Shown here: in pieces, positions 9,250 to 18,884 of the stretch
Numbering within the stretch: position 1 is the stretch's first letter
How the letters are laid out: each line of letters opens with the position of its first letter
From: CAZOAR01 sp964577985
GTDB lineage: Bacteria > Gemmatimonadota > CAZMKB01 > CAZNLH01
Length of the DNA: 64,000 bases
Assembly (NCBI GenBank): GCA_964577985.1
Contig: CAZOAR010000008.1
Span: 1 to 64,000, forward strand
Direction: 5' to 3'
Notes under the pieces: model-generated
What the model saw: only the letters and a program-made list of their open reading frames with translations
What the model was told of the DNA's origin: nothing
Databases searched by the model: none
Translations under genes and position numbers: made by a program

Positions 9250-12200
9250 ATGAACTATGCGAGATTCCTTCTTCTGACTCTATTCCTGCTAATACTGACG
9301 CCGTGGGTCGGACGGGCCGGCGGTAATGACAAGGGGCCCATCCTCGAGGTTCGATTTACGGAATCGGGGCCGGTCATGGATGGCGACCCTACAGACACTG
9401 TCTGGGACCAGGCTAGATCCGTTAAATCCTTCTATCACATGGGAGAATTCGACGGTACTTCTCCCCCAACGACGGTGAAGGCCCTGTATGACAATACGTC
9501 GTTGTACATGCTTTATGTCTGCGAGGGGCAATCGAGTGAAGGAGTGAGAGCATCATCGATCAGACGTGACGGTCCAATGTGGGAAACCGATGACGCCGTC
9601 GAGTTCTTTTTCTTTCCCGGGAAACAGGACACCAATTATGTCGAACTTGCCACAAATGCCCTGGGAGCAAAATACGATATTGAGTCCTCTACCGTGGATT
9701 ATTACAAGGACTTCACGTGGACGGCGAGGCCGGGATGGTATGATGATCGATGGGTTGTTGAATTGTCTGTTCCGCTGCGTCAATTCGTCGATCATGTAGA
9801 TGAGGGTGAAGTCTGGAGGGCGGATTTCGCGCGGCATTTCTGGCATGGAGACGGTGATGCCACCGTTTTCACGTGGGGACGGGTGGAAAAAACGCTTCAC
9901 GAGCCGGACAATTTTGGCCGGTTGAGGTTCGAAAGAGAGGCCGTATTCGATTCGACGCAACTCGAAACCGACTGGATCAAGGATGAATCCCGCACAATAG
10001 CCAATCTCAGGAATTTCAGGCCGGATAAGACCTACGAGCCCCTGACCGCATATTTTGATGTCATAGCGACTATGATACAACCGAAACGATCTTTCGAAAC
10101 GTTCAGCCGAAACGTGATCGATTACGCGAGAGAGTTCCCGGACTCTGCATCATCTCTCGAGTTCGTCCTCCAGACGATCCATCCCGCAGCATTCGGATAT
10201 CGCGTCGCGTCGGCGGTCGTGGACACATTCATGAAGCAGGTTGAGGGGGTCCTGGACCTGGACGAGACAGACCGCGGCCTCATGAGCCTTTCCAGGGGTA
10301 TCTATTACAACAAGAGCGGTCAGAAGGAGAAGTGGATCGAGATCTACCGGGAGATTTCCGGAGGCAATCCAGCGCTGGCCGCTACGGCCGCCAGCATCAT
10401 GCTGTCTAACACATCCCTCGCGCCGGATGCTTCGGAGGAAGACGCAGCTGTTCTCCACGACGCGTTAGCCGTCTTCACAGACCTCGTAATACGAAAATCG
10501 ACTCCCATCTACCTGAAGAAAGGAGTCGGATGGCTGACGGCGAAAGCGAACTCACAGGAACTGCAGGAGAAGATATTCTATGCCCTCAAGAAGACCGCGC
10601 TGCTGTGGCCTGACGAGATAATGACACTCACCCATTCTCTCATGGAGATGGAAGATATATCCAATGAGCTCTCTCTGACCCTGAAGAAGGTCGAGCTCGA
10701 GCTGTACGCGGACCAGAGAAGCCCCTTCTTCTCGCGGGACAAAGCCGATTCACTGCTCGTCCTGGTTGCTCCACTCGACCAGAAATACGCCCGCAGGCAC
10801 CTTTACCCCAGCCTGAAGGAGAAACTGCACCTGCTCGACACCGAGTACTCGGCGATGGGCAGCGATTCCCTCCCGACCGAGTTTAAGAAGGCGATGGCCC
10901 TCAGAAAATACCTTGATGCGTTTAACGCCATAGACATGGTCTTCGCCTTCGGATATGACGCTATCGACAGCCTTGACAAGGCGGTGGCTTACATGGAGCA
11001 ATACAAGGAGAGAGCGGGAAAGAGATGGCGCACTAAGGGGCCCGTCCCGAGATATCTCGAAGAACTCAAGTTTAGAAGGGATCACCATCACGATCCTCAG
11101 TTCTATCACATCCCGAGAGATCGTTTCCGCCTGGTCTACAGGATTCAGCCTTTCCGGGGGATCCCTGATTTTCTCGATATCTCCAGCGACGGCACGGTTA
11201 TCCTCTATCCGAATATCCCGGATTCGCTCGATCCCAGAGGTACGATCGGCACTGAAGTCTCCACCGAGATAGATTCTCCGGCTGTGAAGTTCAGGCTAAG
11301 CAGGGAAGAGATGGATTCCCTGCACCTCGCTCTCGATCATTATGATTGTCTGAAATTCAAGGTCAAATACACGGAGGAGTGCCGTCAGTGCGGCAACAAC
11401 GAGATGACGCTCTTCACGCCATGGAACATGCGCACCGTTCACCTCGAAGGGAAGGACCTCTCCAAACCGCCATTCCTGCTCAAGCAGTACGTTTCTTCCA
11501 TGCTCGAGAAGTATCTCCGACCACTCTACTATATTCGGGGGGACTGGGCGAGGTTGAACGACTACTATAAACTATGGGCTGAGTACAACAAGCCCGGCAG
11601 GTCCGCTGATGACAGGCTCGATGCCCTGCTGGATCTCTTCGCGCTCGAACCAATGCCTTCTTCATGGCAGAATCCTGACTGGTATCTCGATCCCCTCATG
11701 AACCTCGGCGAGGAGACCGGCAGAAGAGTTGAAGTCGACGCCGCGGTAGGGCTGAGGTATTTCGAATCTACATTCAAATGGAGAAGCTTCGCGAAGGAGA
11801 GGATCCCGAGAGAAAAGACCGAAGACATGGACAAGGCGAGGTCATACCTCCTGAAAGCCGCAGAAGGCAACCGGGACAAGAAAAACAAGGAGTGGTACTC
11901 ATTTCTTGCAGGATTTACGCAGGACTATTCTTACGGGATCGCCGCGCTCGAGCAAGAGGTTGATAGTCTGAAAAACGGGGAGAACAGGGCTGACGCGCTC
12001 TCCATACTAATCTGGCTCGAGTGCGCCCGAGGCGAACTCGACGACGCGGACAGACTCTATTCCGAGCTTCTCCAGAGCAAGGCGGGGAAGGAGTTGAGAT
12101 TCGAGGCGACCCTGCGCATGATGCTGAGTGACAAAGATCAGAGAAGACCAGTGGAGTCATTGAAGCACCTCAAGGTGATCGAGAACAGCTATTCTCGATT

Positions 12201-13422
12201 CCTGTCAGCCAGGAGACGAAAGCCGATCCTGAAGCTGGCCGAGTATTCAGATATAGACCTGTCGCTCGACCACGTGGCTCTTCTGCTGCAGACCGGGGAC
12301 CTTGAGGGGGCTGGGGCCATGATCCGTTCGATCGACGCCTCGTATGTACCCATCGACAGGAAGATCGAATATGATGAGATCTCTCATCTGATGGCCTTTA
12401 AGAATATACCCGAGTCCTACAATGCCAGGCAACTGAGAGATTACGTACGGGTCCTCTCAGCGCTCCATCGCTTCGGCATTCATGATCTATCCGGGCAATG
12501 GGCGATCTGGCTGCTCGATAACCTCGATGACCAGAGATTAAGGGCGCAGATCTTCAGCAGCCTCTTGATTACTTTCAAGGAAAGAGAGACCTGGGATGAC
12601 CTTCAGGCCGAGATCGCAGGCACACTCCTGAGCGAGTACCAGGCGGATTCTCAGTGGAGAGGAGTCGATCCATCGGATCAACTGCTGGAAAAAGTCATCA
12701 CCTACGGGGATGAAGAGGACGTCCGGAGATTCTGGCGCGAAGAGCTGCTGCCTCAATCCCGGGTTTCCAGCCGACTGGCAGCCTTCGACCGGCTTGCATC
12801 GTATTTCAGAGACCATGGTGATTACAATGAGACGAGAGCGATCCTCGAAAAGATCGTCAAGGAGCTCCCGCCTGATACGGTGCCGACATCTACCACGGAA
12901 CTGATTCTCGCGAAATACACGCTCGATCTCGCCACCCTCTACTCGGTAAATCTCGATCTCCAGGACAGGGGGATTGCCATTGTCGACTCTCTTGCGGATA
13001 ACCTCTCAGGGCTCCAGAATGGCACAAAGCCCTATGTCTTCGTCGCCATCTCGGACTGGAAGGCGGAGCGGCTGGGTTGGGACGCGCTTGTGAAATTCGT
13101 CCAACCCCATGGAGACTCGCTGGTCCAGGCGGAGAAGACACTTCAGGGGGGAATCTACCATCCCGGGCTTCTCCCGGACATGCCACTCCCTTCGCCACTG
13201 CTCGCCCTGGCGTGCATTACCCAGAAGGGCGGACCGAAGGGGCGTCGCAATGATCTCTTCGAGCTGCTCGGGATTGAGTCGGGCGAGGCTGACGCCGTCC
13301 TGAACGGTCTGAGGCGGTCTCCCCATCGCATCAACCTCGACTGCGAACGAGCCCAACTCCTCAACTGGGAGGATAAATCATTTGAGACGATCGTCGAGAG
13401 CTATTCTCGACAGATCAGGTAG
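9250..13422 (+). CDS. Large secreted protein with N-terminal CBM9/DOMON-like domain and helical repeats
   Basis: About 1390 residues. A signal peptide (MNYARFLLLTLFLLILTPW...) is followed by a CBM9-like beta-sandwich of about 180 residues, recognisable by VMDGDPTDTVWDQA, the paired-aromatic strands and VELSVPLRQF. This fold binds sugars or haem in other proteins. The remaining roughly 1100 residues are mostly amphipathic helices resembling degenerate TPR-type repeats, with one beta-rich insert near residue 680-800 containing CRQCG. No catalytic motif is seen. I chose ATG 9250 because GGGGGAG lies 8 nt upstream; ATG 9244 is only 2 nt from it, and the open frame extends to 9118. Six bases separate the stop from the M1 peptidase, so the two are co-transcribed. 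A role in extracellular substrate capture or processing is inference. Confidence 0.75.
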   Translation: MNYARFLLLTLFLLILTPWVGRAGGNDKGPILEVRFTESGPVMDGDPTDTVWDQARSVKSFYHMGEFDGTSPPTTVKALYDNTSLYMLYVCEGQSSEGVRASSIRRDGPMWETDDAVEFFFFPGKQDTNYVELATNALGAKYDIESSTVDYYKDFTWTARPGWYDDRWVVELSVPLRQFVDHVDEGEVWRADFARHFWHGDGDATVFTWGRVEKTLHEPDNFGRLRFEREAVFDSTQLETDWIKDESRTIANLRNFRPDKTYEPLTAYFDVIATMIQPKRSFETFSRNVIDYAREFPDSASSLEFVLQTIHPAAFGYRVASAVVDTFMKQVEGVLDLDETDRGLMSLSRGIYYNKSGQKEKWIEIYREISGGNPALAATAASIMLSNTSLAPDASEEDAAVLHDALAVFTDLVIRKSTPIYLKKGVGWLTAKANSQELQEKIFYALKKTALLWPDEIMTLTHSLMEMEDISNELSLTLKKVELELYADQRSPFFSRDKADSLLVLVAPLDQKYARRHLYPSLKEKLHLLDTEYSAMGSDSLPTEFKKAMALRKYLDAFNAIDMVFAFGYDAIDSLDKAVAYMEQYKERAGKRWRTKGPVPRYLEELKFRRDHHHDPQFYHIPRDRFRLVYRIQPFRGIPDFLDISSDGTVILYPNIPDSLDPRGTIGTEVSTEIDSPAVKFRLSREEMDSLHLALDHYDCLKFKVKYTEECRQCGNNEMTLFTPWNMRTVHLEGKDLSKPPFLLKQYVSSMLEKYLRPLYYIRGDWARLNDYYKLWAEYNKPGRSADDRLDALLDLFALEPMPSSWQNPDWYLDPLMNLGEETGRRVEVDAAVGLRYFESTFKWRSFAKERIPREKTEDMDKARSYLLKAAEGNRDKKNKEWYSFLAGFTQDYSYGIAALEQEVDSLKNGENRADALSILIWLECARGELDDADRLYSELLQSKAGKELRFEATLRMMLSDKDQRRPVESLKHLKVIENSYSRFLSARRRKPILKLAEYSDIDLSLDHVALLLQTGDLEGAGAMIRSIDASYVPIDRKIEYDEISHLMAFKNIPESYNARQLRDYVRVLSALHRFGIHDLSGQWAIWLLDNLDDQRLRAQIFSSLLITFKERETWDDLQAEIAGTLLSEYQADSQWRGVDPSDQLLEKVITYGDEEDVRRFWREELLPQSRVSSRLAAFDRLASYFRDHGDYNETRAILEKIVKELPPDTVPTSTTELILAKYTLDLATLYSVNLDLQDRGIAIVDSLADNLSGLQNGTKPYVFVAISDWKAERLGWDALVKFVQPHGDSLVQAEKTLQGGIYHPGLLPDMPLPSPLLALACITQKGGPKGRRNDLFELLGIESGEADAVLNGLRRSPHRINLDCERAQLLNWEDKSFETIVESYSRQIR

Positions 13423-13428
13423 GACGTA

Positions 13429-15612
13429 ATGACCCCCGAACGCGTCTCGAGATATCGCAGGCTGGCGCAGGCTGTCTGGCCCGCCCTCCTCTTTCTGCTC
13501 CTCATCGCCGTCCCGCTGCCGGCGAACGATGCGCCGCGTATTTCCAGTTACAGCATCGACGTCGGGCTACATCCTGAAGAGAAGGAGATCCGAGGGCACG
13601 AGATCCTCACCTGGGTCAATCCCGCCGGAGATCCGACAGAAGAACTCCAGTTTCATTGCTACCTGAACGCCTTCAAGAATGAGGAGAGCACCTTCCTGAC
13701 CGAGTCGGGTGGAAGGCACAGGAGGGAGACGCTCGAGAAGGGCAAGTGGGGCTGGATAGATGTAGACTCCATAGCCGTGATTGATGGGCCGGATTTATCG
13801 CCTTCGATGGAGTTCATACACCCGGACGACGACAACGAGCAGGACCAGACCGTAATGAGGGTACTCCTTCCAGCTCCGCTGGCTCCGGGCGACTCGCTCA
13901 GGCTGAGTATCGATTTCAGAGCTAAACTTCATCAGGTCTTCGCGCGATCAGGCTACCGTCGCGACTTCTTCATGGGCGCTCAGTGGTTCCCGAAGATAGG
14001 TGTCTACGAGGGCGCGGCAAAGGGTTGGAACTGCCATCAATATCACGCCCACAGTGAATTCTTCTCCGATTTCGGGACCTACGACGTAACAATTACCCTG
14101 CCCGGCGATTATGTTGTTGGAGCCACCGGCGAACTCGTGGAGGAGATAGACAACCCCGACGGGACGAGGAGCCACCATTTCCATCAGGAGGACGTCCACG
14201 ACTTCGCCTGGACTGCGTCCCCCCACTACGTCACCCTGGAAAGAGAGTTCATCGCGAGCGAGAATATATCCAGGGCCGAGGTCGACTCGCTGTCGAAGCT
14301 CTATCTCGTATCACCTGATGAGATAATGCCGGGAGACGTAACAATGACACTGCTCCTGCAGCCCTCCCACCTGGGACAGGCAGACAGGCACTTCAGGGCG
14401 ATTGCCAGTGCCATCAAGTATTTTGGATTATGGTACGGCCCCTACCCCTACAGCACCGTGACTGTCTTCGACCCTCCGAGAGGAGCAGAGGATGCGGGCG
14501 GGATGGAGTATCCTACACTCTTCGGCGCCGGAACCTCATGGATAACAGCGGGGAAGAAGCTCAGTCCCGAAGGAGTAATAGTACATGAGTATGGGCATCA
14601 GTACTGGTACGGACTCGTCGCAAGCAACGAGTTCGAGGATCCGTGGCTGGACGAGGGGTTCAACACGTACTCGACCGAAAAGGTCCTGGCGAAGGCATAT
14701 GGCGACAATTACCGCTATAAACGCATAGGCGGAGATGAGGGAATCCCCTGCCCCGGCCTCGACTGGCTGACACTCGACACCCACCGGGAGGACTTTGGTG
14801 ATATCCCTTTCCCTCTCATCGGGATCTATCTCGAAGACGTGCCTGTCGCCCCCTTCGAAAGCCAGAAAAGCGGCTACCTGGGCGCTCCGGCAGTGGACAG
14901 AGTGACCGAAAACTCCTGGTCGTTCTACAACGACAATGGCTACTGGGTCAACGCATATTCCAGGCCGGCTCTCATACTCAGGACCCTGGAGAACATCCTG
15001 GGTGAAGCGACGATGGCGAGGGTCATGAGGGCATACTACACGCGATTCCGCTACCGCCATCCGACAGAGGAGCAGTTTGTATCCATAGTCGGTGAAGTGT
15101 CCGGAATCGACATGGAGCATTTTCTGCGGCAGGCGCTCGACGAGAGCCTCATCCTCGACTACTCCGTCGACCTGTTGACATCTGACACGCTCAAGGTCAA
15201 GGCAGGATTTTTTGAGACCCCGGAGGGGAGGATCGAAGTCGGGGGAGATAATGACGAAGACGAGGAGGAGAAGATGCTGACTGAAAGCGGCCTGCCCCTC
15301 ATAGAGAGCGAGATAGATCTCAGGCGGCTGGGCGGATTCATCCAACCAGTCGATCTGCTGGTTACCTTCGACGATGGAGAAGTTGTCAGAGAACGGTGGG
15401 ATGGTGTGGAGAGATGGGTCAAGTACAAGTACACGAGGAGTGCCGCCCTGAGGTCGGCGGAGATAGATCCGCTGCACCAGATCGCCCTCGATGTCAACAT
15501 GAGCAACAACAGCCGGACCCTTGAGACCGATCACCGCCCGGCATTGAAATGGTCAGCACGATGGTTTCTCTGGATACAGAATTTGCTTCACCTCGCGACT
15601 GCTTTCGGATAG
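13429..15612 (+). CDS. Secreted M1-family zinc metallopeptidase
   Basis: 727 residues with an N-terminal signal sequence (hydrophobic residues 16-32). The gluzincin motif HEYGH with a downstream WLDEGFNTYS gives the two His and one Glu zinc ligands and the catalytic Glu, near residues 385-410. GGMEYP about 30 residues earlier stands where aminopeptidase N-like enzymes have GAMEN. The N-terminal beta-domain (YSIDVGLHPEEKEIRGHEILTW) is typical of M1. The C-terminus ends in a hydrophobic stretch (WFLWIQNLLHLATAF) that could anchor the protein. It probably trims peptides in the periplasm or at the surface. The gene lies 6 bp after the CBM9-like gene and 6 bp before the membrane protein. Confidence 0.9.
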   Translation: MTPERVSRYRRLAQAVWPALLFLLLIAVPLPANDAPRISSYSIDVGLHPEEKEIRGHEILTWVNPAGDPTEELQFHCYLNAFKNEESTFLTESGGRHRRETLEKGKWGWIDVDSIAVIDGPDLSPSMEFIHPDDDNEQDQTVMRVLLPAPLAPGDSLRLSIDFRAKLHQVFARSGYRRDFFMGAQWFPKIGVYEGAAKGWNCHQYHAHSEFFSDFGTYDVTITLPGDYVVGATGELVEEIDNPDGTRSHHFHQEDVHDFAWTASPHYVTLEREFIASENISRAEVDSLSKLYLVSPDEIMPGDVTMTLLLQPSHLGQADRHFRAIASAIKYFGLWYGPYPYSTVTVFDPPRGAEDAGGMEYPTLFGAGTSWITAGKKLSPEGVIVHEYGHQYWYGLVASNEFEDPWLDEGFNTYSTEKVLAKAYGDNYRYKRIGGDEGIPCPGLDWLTLDTHREDFGDIPFPLIGIYLEDVPVAPFESQKSGYLGAPAVDRVTENSWSFYNDNGYWVNAYSRPALILRTLENILGEATMARVMRAYYTRFRYRHPTEEQFVSIVGEVSGIDMEHFLRQALDESLILDYSVDLLTSDTLKVKAGFFETPEGRIEVGGDNDEDEEEKMLTESGLPLIESEIDLRRLGGFIQPVDLLVTFDDGEVVRERWDGVERWVKYKYTRSAALRSAEIDPLHQIALDVNMSNNSRTLETDHRPALKWSARWFLWIQNLLHLATAFG

Positions 15613-15618
15613 CATGCC

Positions 15619-16497
15619 ATGATTAGATCATCACTGAAAAAGGGGATTGCACTCGCGCGCCGGAACATGGGTCTGTCGCTGTTTCTCCTCCTTGTAAACG
15701 CGATTTTCGCCCTTTTGCTCACACTCCCCTTCTACTGGAAGCTGCTGACCGAACTCGGCAAGAGCCTGATGGGAAAAACCATGCTCGAGGGCTTCAGTTA
15801 TTCCTGGCTGGTTGAGTTCAATTATAACAACCCCGATTTCATGAAGACGATGGGCTATGCTATCCTTCCAGTCGCACTGCTCTATCTTCTCCTCTGGTCG
15901 CTCCTCTCCGGCGGAATACTGGAGCTCTTCAAACCGGGTGGAGAGAATAATCGCGTGAAGAGATTCTCGTCCGGAGTAGCCAGACACATCTTCCCGTTCC
16001 TGCGCCTGGCAGTCATATCCTCCGCAGTCTATCTATTTGTCTACTGGCTCACAATGGTCCGTCTATTGGACTGGGCCGAGGAGCTGATCGAGGACTCGCC
16101 TTATCCACAGCTCGAGTTCGCCGTCGGTGTGGGCATCCCGCTCCTGACACTCTCCGTCGTATTCTTCCTGGATCTCATATTCGATTACGCGCGAATAAGG
16201 AGAGTCATCGAAGGGACGTCATCGATGATCGTGGCTCTGGTAAAATCGCTTCTGTTCTGTTTCCGCAATCTCTCCGCCGTGATCACCATTTACATTGCCC
16301 TCCTCTTCCTTGCGGGCGTGCTGATCGCGATCTATCTGGCCGTCTATCGGCTTATCCCTCAGAACGAGATGGTCTGGATCGCCATCCTCTTCTTATTCCA
16401 GGAAGCATTCATGCTCGCGAGGATGTTTGTCCGCGTATCGACATACTCCTGCCAGACAGCGTTCTACCTGCAGTCGAAGACCGGCAGGCTGGATTGA
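15619..16497 (+). CDS. Polytopic membrane protein, third gene of the CBM9/M1 operon
   Basis: 292 residues with about six transmembrane helices (roughly 17-38, 72-95, 115-140, 165-190, 225-250, 260-280). I recognise no family with certainty; the long helices and lack of conserved polar motifs resemble DUF4013-type or permease-like integral proteins. Spacing of 6 bp to the M1 peptidase gene says it is co-expressed with it. It may anchor or export the two secreted partners, which is inference from position only. Confidence 0.7.
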   Translation: MIRSSLKKGIALARRNMGLSLFLLLVNAIFALLLTLPFYWKLLTELGKSLMGKTMLEGFSYSWLVEFNYNNPDFMKTMGYAILPVALLYLLLWSLLSGGILELFKPGGENNRVKRFSSGVARHIFPFLRLAVISSAVYLFVYWLTMVRLLDWAEELIEDSPYPQLEFAVGVGIPLLTLSVVFFLDLIFDYARIRRVIEGTSSMIVALVKSLLFCFRNLSAVITIYIALLFLAGVLIAIYLAVYRLIPQNEMVWIAILFLFQEAFMLARMFVRVSTYSCQTAFYLQSKTGRLD

Positions 16498-16514
16498 CTG
16501 CCGCATGCGGCCGC

Positions 16515-16543
16515 TTGACTTGTCACGAATCACAGGGTATTAT
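16515..16543 (+). promoter_or_regulatory. Strong sigma-70 promoter of the DUF5674 cassette
   Basis: TTGACT (16515-16520), 17-bp spacer, TATTAT (16538-16543), each 5/6 consensus. It starts 18 bp after the stop of the membrane-protein gene and would give a leader of about 43 nt before ATG 16593. The cassette therefore has its own promoter. Confidence 0.7.
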
Positions 16544-16592
16544 CAGATTCGGGAATCGTGAGAGCCTCTATCAGAATCAGATATATTCCATT

Positions 16593-16937
16593 ATGGAAAT
16601 AGTGCTGGAGAAGATAACCGTTGAGCGCCTGCAGGCGATGGCCGAGGGCATGTTCGGCAACCTGGTGAAAGCCGTAGTGGACGTGGAGCGGAGACTCATT
16701 GCGGTGGACGCTGAGCTGCACGCGGATGAAGAAACCCTGTTGCTTGAGGACGGATCGCGACAAAGAGATCTGTGGGGCATTAATATCTATCCGGAAATGG
16801 GACGCGGGAGTCCCGATTTCATCGAGTTTGATTCTCTCATAAACCTGAGGCCGGCACAGAACAATCGCAGCCGGGGGGTGGAAGACGCGGAGACGAGAGA
16901 GAAGATAATCTCTGTTGTAGACGAGTGGATATCATGA
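16593..16937 (+). CDS. DUF5674 family protein
   Basis: 114 residues. I recognise the DUF5674 pattern: MFGNLVKAVVDVE, a central DAELHADEE segment, LWGINIYPE, DFIEFDSLINLRP and the closing NRSRGVED motif. No function is established for the family to my knowledge. The protein is small, soluble, rich in acidic residues and without a signal peptide. The open frame extends upstream to a TTG at 16494, but the conserved part starts at ATG 16593 and the promoter at 16515-16543 lies inside the extension, so I use 16593. The ribosome binding site is weak. The stop overlaps the start of the next gene as ATGA, indicating translational coupling. Confidence 0.85.
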   Translation: MEIVLEKITVERLQAMAEGMFGNLVKAVVDVERRLIAVDAELHADEETLLLEDGSRQRDLWGINIYPEMGRGSPDFIEFDSLINLRPAQNNRSRGVEDAETREKIISVVDEWIS

Positions 16938-17269
16938 CCTCTCAGCACAGAGCACTTGCCGCTGGCGGGTGGCGGAAACTGTCGTTCCTGGAGCAGATGG
17001 CCAACATAGGCAGCGAGATCGAACGGTCGATAATGTGGCGGCAGAAGGGCAACCACGACTACGGACATAAGGCATTTGATCGTGCCCTGGAGCTTATTGA
17101 TCTCACAATCGAGGACCCAGGGAATAAGACCAGGCTGCGGGAGATCGTCAGGGCACGGGAAGCGCTTGTCGACCATTTCGTTTTCTGCAACGACTACAGT
17201 ACGACCGATCAGCTATGGCACAACTACTTTTTTGGCTTCGCCTGCGCGGCTCGAACGCGGAGAGGATAG
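16934..17269 (+). CDS. Conserved small protein partnered with DUF5674
   Basis: 111 residues, predicted all-helical and cytoplasmic. Conserved-looking stretches are WRKLSFLEQMANIGSEIER, KAFDRALELIDLTIEDP, and the closing CNDYSTTDQLWHNYFFGFA. From memory of other genomes this protein sits beside DUF5674 repeatedly, though I cannot verify that here and know of no assigned function. Start ATG 16934 overlaps the DUF5674 stop (ATGA). Small size, overlap, paired conservation and a private promoter make a toxin-antitoxin-like or regulator-effector module possible; an RNA- or nucleotide-binding helical protein is equally open. No nuclease or kinase motif is visible. Confidence 0.8.
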   Translation: MTSQHRALAAGGWRKLSFLEQMANIGSEIERSIMWRQKGNHDYGHKAFDRALELIDLTIEDPGNKTRLREIVRAREALVDHFVFCNDYSTTDQLWHNYFFGFACAARTRRG

Positions 17270-17619
17270 TTGGGACCGGGCTTCCATCGTCTGTTCTTAT
17301 CATTTGACCCTGCGAGAGAACCGTTGTAATAACCGGTAGTGAGTTTCAGTAAAGCGTTACTCTCCTGGATGAGGCCCCTCTATCTCACGTATATCGCTTC
17401 CATGTTGCGGGACAGGTGATCGTCAGGAATCGGGAGTTGTAGTATTCCCGGTTCATCTGATCCCGGCTCTCGCATCCCTCCTCGACACTTACAGCCACTT
17501 GACATCGGTGTGCACGCTGTGTTATGATCGGTAAGGTGCCAGAAGAAGGCCTCCGAGTCAATTTGACCTGCACGGCTACGACTTGTGTCCACGATTTGAT
17601 GAAAACGGGGAACAGAATC
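17270..17619. other. Intergenic region, 350 bp
   Basis: It holds the promoter at 17499-17528 and, at about 17434-17452, a short inverted repeat CGGGA...TCCCG with no T-tract. No open frame here has a ribosome binding site or family motif. I see no RNA gene. Confidence 0.5.
17499..17528 (+). promoter_or_regulatory. Sigma-70 promoter of the beta-lactamase-like gene
   Basis: TTGACA (17499-17504), 18-bp spacer, TATGAT (17523-17528): 6/6 and 5/6. The start point near 17535 gives a leader of about 85 nt to ATG 17620 and excludes the upstream ATG at 17524 as a translation start. Confidence 0.7.
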
Positions 17620-18768
17620 ATGCGCGAGACTCCCGCTATTGTTTTTGGTTTATTCATTATCCTCACGACGATCCCTCGAGTTCAGGCGGCCGAGGCCTTT
17701 ACACCTGACAGGGAATCTATCGAGGATGTGCGGGTCGGGATCCCCGCAGGTCGGTCCGAGCCGGTCGATGCCCGGGAAGAAACACCCGGCGTTCCTCGTT
17801 CCGGGCGTATCGCTCCGTGGCCCACAACCGACTGGTCGACATCCACGCCCGAGGCTGAGGGGATGGATCGGAACACGTTGATCGGAGCCTTCCATTACGC
17901 CGTGGAGAACGAGTCCAGGGCGGTGCTGGTTATCCGCCATGGTTACATCGTAGGCGAGTGGTACGGCGAGGGATGGGACGAAGCGACCCGGCAGCAGGGC
18001 TTCTCCATGACCAAGAGTTTTTCGAGCGCGCTGGTCGGCATGCTCATCGATGATGGAGTGATCGGGGACGTAGAACAGCCGGTCGCGAGATTTGTGCCCG
18101 AGTGGCGGGACGATGAACATGGTCAAATCACGATACGGCACTTACTCAGCATGGATTCCGGCCTATTCTGGAGTGCCACAATGGAGATCCGTTTCTTCCT
18201 GCAGAACGACCAGAACGCCTTCGCCGTGGGGTTGCCGGTGGCACATCCACCAGGAGATGTGTGGATCTATTCCAACCCGGCATGCCAGGTCCTCTCTGAG
18301 GTTATTCTCAATGCGACGGGCGGCCAGGCCGCTGAATACGGACAGCAACGACTGTTCGACGTGATAGGAATGTGGAACGCCACCTGGGACACGGACCCGG
18401 CGGGGAATACCCTGACATACATGGGGATAGTCGCCTCAGCCCGTGAGTTTGCGAAGTTCGGGTACCTCTTCCTGAGGGATGGGGCGTGGGAGGACGGACA
18501 GATTGTGAGTGCAGACTGGGTGAGGGAATCAACCATCAGGTCTCAGTGGCTTCAGCCCTTCTACGGTTACCTGTGGTGGCTGAACACAAACGGTGTCATG
18601 TGGCGCGACGTCCCGGGCGACGCATACGCCGCACTGGGTGCGGAGGAGAAGAAGATATACGTCGTCCCGAGCCTTGACATTATAGCCATTCGACTTGGGG
18701 ACGCACAACCCGCGTGGTCAGACAACACGTTCCTCGGCCGCGTCTGCCGGTCGGTCATCGAGAGGTGA
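17620..18768 (+). CDS. Serine hydrolase of the beta-lactamase / class C PBP family
   Basis: 382 residues with a signal peptide ending VQA near residue 23. The SxxK motif is SMTK (Ser129, Lys132), and YSN a little over 100 residues later is the YxN motif. The overall pattern is that of EstB-type esterases, D-aminopeptidases and class C beta-lactamase homologues, so antibiotic hydrolysis should not be assumed. A Pro-, Asp- and Arg-rich linker separates signal and catalytic domain. I chose ATG 17620 because GGGGA lies 7 nt upstream and the signal peptide begins there; ATG 17599 has no ribosome binding site. It is transcribed from its own promoter and is not tightly linked to the next gene (116 bp gap). 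Confidence 0.85.
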   Translation: MRETPAIVFGLFIILTTIPRVQAAEAFTPDRESIEDVRVGIPAGRSEPVDAREETPGVPRSGRIAPWPTTDWSTSTPEAEGMDRNTLIGAFHYAVENESRAVLVIRHGYIVGEWYGEGWDEATRQQGFSMTKSFSSALVGMLIDDGVIGDVEQPVARFVPEWRDDEHGQITIRHLLSMDSGLFWSATMEIRFFLQNDQNAFAVGLPVAHPPGDVWIYSNPACQVLSEVILNATGGQAAEYGQQRLFDVIGMWNATWDTDPAGNTLTYMGIVASAREFAKFGYLFLRDGAWEDGQIVSADWVRESTIRSQWLQPFYGYLWWLNTNGVMWRDVPGDAYAALGAEEKKIYVVPSLDIIAIRLGDAQPAWSDNTFLGRVCRSVIER

Positions 18769-18884
18769 GTACAAATGGCACGCGTTCCGATGTGCTCCAG
18801 AAATCATCCAGCAGACTTGCAGAACGCTGGAATGCTGTTCCAGAACGCCGTTTCATCCTTCAATGGATGCTGATGGAGTGACTT

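Noticed and set aside
14536..15534. 332-codon minus-strand open frame
   Set aside because: Lies entirely opposite the M1 peptidase including its zinc motif; a high-GC shadow frame.
17434..17452. Hairpin CGGGA/TCCCG as terminator
   Set aside because: Short stem and no T-tract on either strand.
17620..18768. Antibiotic-resistance beta-lactamase
   Set aside because: SxxK and YxN fit the broad serine hydrolase family; nothing shows specificity for beta-lactams.
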